DNA of 8,616 nt, from the NCBI GenBank assembly GCA_022508705.1, contig JAFLUO010000076.1:1-8616 (forward strand), given 5' to 3'. Origin of the DNA: Oscillospiraceae bacterium (GTDB taxonomy: Bacteria > Bacillota > Clostridia > Oscillospirales > Acutalibacteraceae). Shown piece by piece: positions 6,685-8,616 of the stretch; position 1 is the first letter of the stretch; the number at the start of each line of letters is the position of its first letter. The notes beneath the pieces are model-generated. The model worked only from the letters and a program-made list of their open reading frames with translations. It was not told the DNA's origin and ran no database searches. The position numbers and the translations under genes were made by a program.

Positions 6685-7929
6685 ATGACAACAGCAGAAA
6701 TACTTTCATTGGCTAAAAGTGCAAAGAAAGACGTAAAAAGTCTTACAAATGAAGAAAAAAATCACGCCATAAGCGTAATGGCGGATAAGCTTCTTTCAAA
6801 TGCGGAATATATTCTCAGCGAAAATCAAAAGGATATTAACGATGCAAAGGGCAAGATTTCCGACGTTATGATTGACCGTTTGTCTTTATCAAAGGACAGA
6901 ATAACGGCGATGGCAAACGGTATGCGTGACGTAATGCGCCTTCCCGACCCGAATGGCAGAGTGCTTGATACGGTAAAAAGACCTAACGGACTGATTATTG
7001 AAAAAACTGCTGTTCCAATGGGCGTTATCGGTATAATTTACGAGAGCCGTCCGAATGTTACCAGCGATGCCGCAGTGCTTTGCTTTAAAAGCTCAAACGT
7101 ATGTGTTTTGCGTGGCGGCAAAGAGGCATACAGAACGTCAAAGGCAATAGTAAACGCCTTGCGTGAAGGACTTGAAAGCTGTGGAATCAATAAAAATGCT
7201 ATTCAGTTAATTGGCGACACAACAAGGGACAGCGCAAACGAAATGATGACCGCTAAGGGCAAAATTGACTTACTGATTCCCAGAGGCGGTAAGGGGCTAA
7301 TCAGCGCATGTGTAAAAAATGCAACCGTTCCGTGCATTGAAACGGGAACGGGTATTTGCCATATTTACGTTGAAAAAACTGCTGATATAGATATGGCTTT
7401 GAGTATTTTGGATAACGCAAAAACCTCACGACCCTCTGTTTGCAATGCCTGTGAGGTTGCGGTGGTTGACGAAGAAATAGCCGAGGTTTTTCTTCCCCGT
7501 CTTTACGAAAGGCTGACTGAAAATCGAGAAACCCCTGTAAAGTTTGTTGTGGATGAGAAGGCGGCAAAAATAATTGACGGTATACCTGCAGGAGAAGACG
7601 GCTTTGACACGGAATTTCTTGATTATGTTTTAGCCGTAAAAATCGTTGAAAACACAAATGAAGCAGTTGAGCACATTTTGGCCCATTCAACGGGTCACAG
7701 CGAGGCTATTGTGACGAATGATTCTCAGAAAGCGGAATACTTTATAAACAATACGGATTCAGCGGCAGTTTATGTTAATGCCTCAACCCGTTTTACCGAC
7801 GGTGGTGAATTCGGCCTTGGCTGTGAAATGGGAATTTCTACTCAGAAAACTCACGCAAGAGGGCCTATGGGACTTTCTGAACTGATGACATACCATTATG
7901 TAATTAAAGGGAACGGACAGGTGAGATAA
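6685..7929 (+). CDS. proA: Gamma-glutamyl phosphate reductase
   Basis: ProA reduces gamma-glutamyl phosphate with NADPH to glutamate-5-semialdehyde, which cyclises to pyrroline-5-carboxylate; it is the second proline enzyme and works next to ProB. The 414-residue length matches the family. It has the aldehyde-dehydrogenase fold, with IIYESRPNVTSDAA (117-130), FKSSNVCVLRGGKEA (134-148), the nucleotide-site region LIPRGGKGLI (197-206), and the catalytic cysteine C253 in KTSRPSVCNACE. The C-terminal DGGEFGLGCEMGISTQKTHA (372-391) and RGPMGLSELM are also typical. The start at 6685 is chosen because the protein then begins in the usual place (MTTAEILSLAKSAK), with GGAAAG 10 nt upstream inside the end of proB. 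The frame is open further upstream inside proB but encodes nothing recognisable. Its stop overlaps the proC start by one base. Confidence 0.97.
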   Translation: MTTAEILSLAKSAKKDVKSLTNEEKNHAISVMADKLLSNAEYILSENQKDINDAKGKISDVMIDRLSLSKDRITAMANGMRDVMRLPDPNGRVLDTVKRPNGLIIEKTAVPMGVIGIIYESRPNVTSDAAVLCFKSSNVCVLRGGKEAYRTSKAIVNALREGLESCGINKNAIQLIGDTTRDSANEMMTAKGKIDLLIPRGGKGLISACVKNATVPCIETGTGICHIYVEKTADIDMALSILDNAKTSRPSVCNACEVAVVDEEIAEVFLPRLYERLTENRETPVKFVVDEKAAKIIDGIPAGEDGFDTEFLDYVLAVKIVENTNEAVEHILAHSTGHSEAIVTNDSQKAEYFINNTDSAAVYVNASTRFTDGGEFGLGCEMGISTQKTHARGPMGLSELMTYHYVIKGNGQVR

Positions 7930-8616
7930 TGTTTGAATTCGGATTTATCGGCACGGGAAATATGGCGGCGGCTATTTGCGAAGCTTTAGTAAAAAGTGTT
8001 TCACCAAAAAATATTTTACTTTCAAACAGAACAGCGGAAAAAGCGGAGATTTTGGCAAAAAAGCTCGGCTGTGAATTTGGCGATAATAAAAGTGTTGCGC
8101 TTGAATGTAAATATATATTTTTGGGCGTTAAGCCGCAAATGCTCGGCACTTTGGCTGACGAAATAAAACCGTATTTAGAGAGCAGACAGGATAAGTTTAT
8201 TCTTGTTTCCATGGCGGCAGGAAGAAGCACTGAAAACATTACAGAGCTTTTCGGTCCTTACCCCGTAATAAGAATCATGCCCAATGTGGCTTGCGCGGTA
8301 GGTGAGGGTGTGACACTTTGCACTAAAAACTCTCTTGTAACAGAGGTCGAGTACGGTGAATTTTTGGACGCAATAAAAGAGTCAGGCAAAATGGATGATA
8401 TTCCCGAAAATCTTATTGATGCCGCATCTGCGGTTTCGGGCTGCGGACCTGCGTTTGTTTATGAAATTATTGAATCCTTGGCAGACGGTGCAGTTGCCTG
8501 CGGCGTGCCGAGAGATAAAGCATACCTTTATGCCGCCCAAACACTTTTAGGCTCTGCAAAACTGATGCTCGAAACAAAGAAAAGCCCTGCAACGCTTAAG
8601 GATTCCGTTTGCAGTC
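7929..8616 (+). CDS. proC: Pyrroline-5-carboxylate reductase (partial, C-terminus beyond window)
   Basis: ProC reduces pyrroline-5-carboxylate to L-proline with NAD(P)H, the last step of the pathway. 229 residues are visible, of about 265-270 expected. The N-terminal Rossmann fold has GFIGTGNMA at 5-13 and FLGVKPQM after the fourth strand. Next come RIMPNVACAVGEG, SGCGPAFVYE and the helical SLADGAVACGVPRDKA region of the dimer domain. The window ends at DSVCS, just before the expected PGGTT of the family signature. Two positions differ from the commonest family form: MPNVA for MPNTP and SGCGPAF for SGSGPAY. I take these as lineage variation. The ATG overlaps the proA stop (TAATG), with AGGTGAG (7919-7925) as binding site, so translation is probably coupled. 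proC in one operon with proBA makes the whole glutamate route co-expressed. Confidence 0.95.
   Translation, partial: MFEFGFIGTGNMAAAICEALVKSVSPKNILLSNRTAEKAEILAKKLGCEFGDNKSVALECKYIFLGVKPQMLGTLADEIKPYLESRQDKFILVSMAAGRSTENITELFGPYPVIRIMPNVACAVGEGVTLCTKNSLVTEVEYGEFLDAIKESGKMDDIPENLIDAASAVSGCGPAFVYEIIESLADGAVACGVPRDKAYLYAAQTLLGSAKLMLETKKSPATLKDSVCS

Noticed and set aside
7301..7690. A 129-codon open frame on the minus strand inside proA.
   Set aside because: It is antisense to a well-conserved catalytic part of proA, has a composition typical of a shadow frame (rich in Q, P and H) and no RBS or recognisable domain.
8425..8460. SGCGPAF instead of SGSGPAY in ProC as a possible active-site defect.
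   Set aside because: The rest of the motif and the fold segments are intact. I judge Ser to Cys and Tyr to Phe here to be ordinary lineage variation rather than inactivation.

Overview
The window looks like chromosome from an AT-leaning, anaerobic, Gram-positive bacterium of the Clostridia type (Oscillospiraceae/Lachnospiraceae-like). The grounds are the codon use, the strong GGAGG-type ribosome binding sites, an nrdR repressor of the Firmicutes kind, a PUA-less ProB, and an anaerobe-style Cys-type sulfatase. The assignment is by resemblance only and no species can be named. The window contains seven genes, two of them cut by its edges, and no RNA genes, mobile elements or CRISPR arrays that I can support.

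Layout: (1) 1-368, minus strand: nrdR, missing its C-terminal end. (2) 369-643: an AT-rich divergent promoter region with a 7-5-7 inverted repeat. (3) 644-4379, plus strand: a two-gene operon of a 12-TM MMPL/RND-superfamily transporter and an uncharacterised secreted lipoprotein. (4) 4390-4423: a bidirectional hairpin terminator. (5) 4436-5758, minus strand: a Cys-type sulfatase with no signal peptide. (6) 5759-5912: a short divergent promoter region with a 7-2-7 inverted repeat over the predicted proB -35 box. (7) 5913-8616, plus strand: proB-proA-proC, tightly packed (4-nt gap, then a 1-nt TAATG overlap), with proC running off the end.

The genes form three independent functional blocks. NrdR controls ribonucleotide reductase genes located elsewhere. 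proBAC is a complete glutamate-to-proline pathway: glutamate 5-kinase, gamma-glutamyl phosphate reductase, then pyrroline-5-carboxylate reductase. The MMPL plus lipoprotein pair is the most interesting block. It looks like a dedicated envelope transport unit in which an RND-type, proton-driven pump is made together with a lipid-anchored extracellular partner of unknown fold. The sulfatase stands alone, with neither a transporter nor a sulfatase-maturing enzyme in view.
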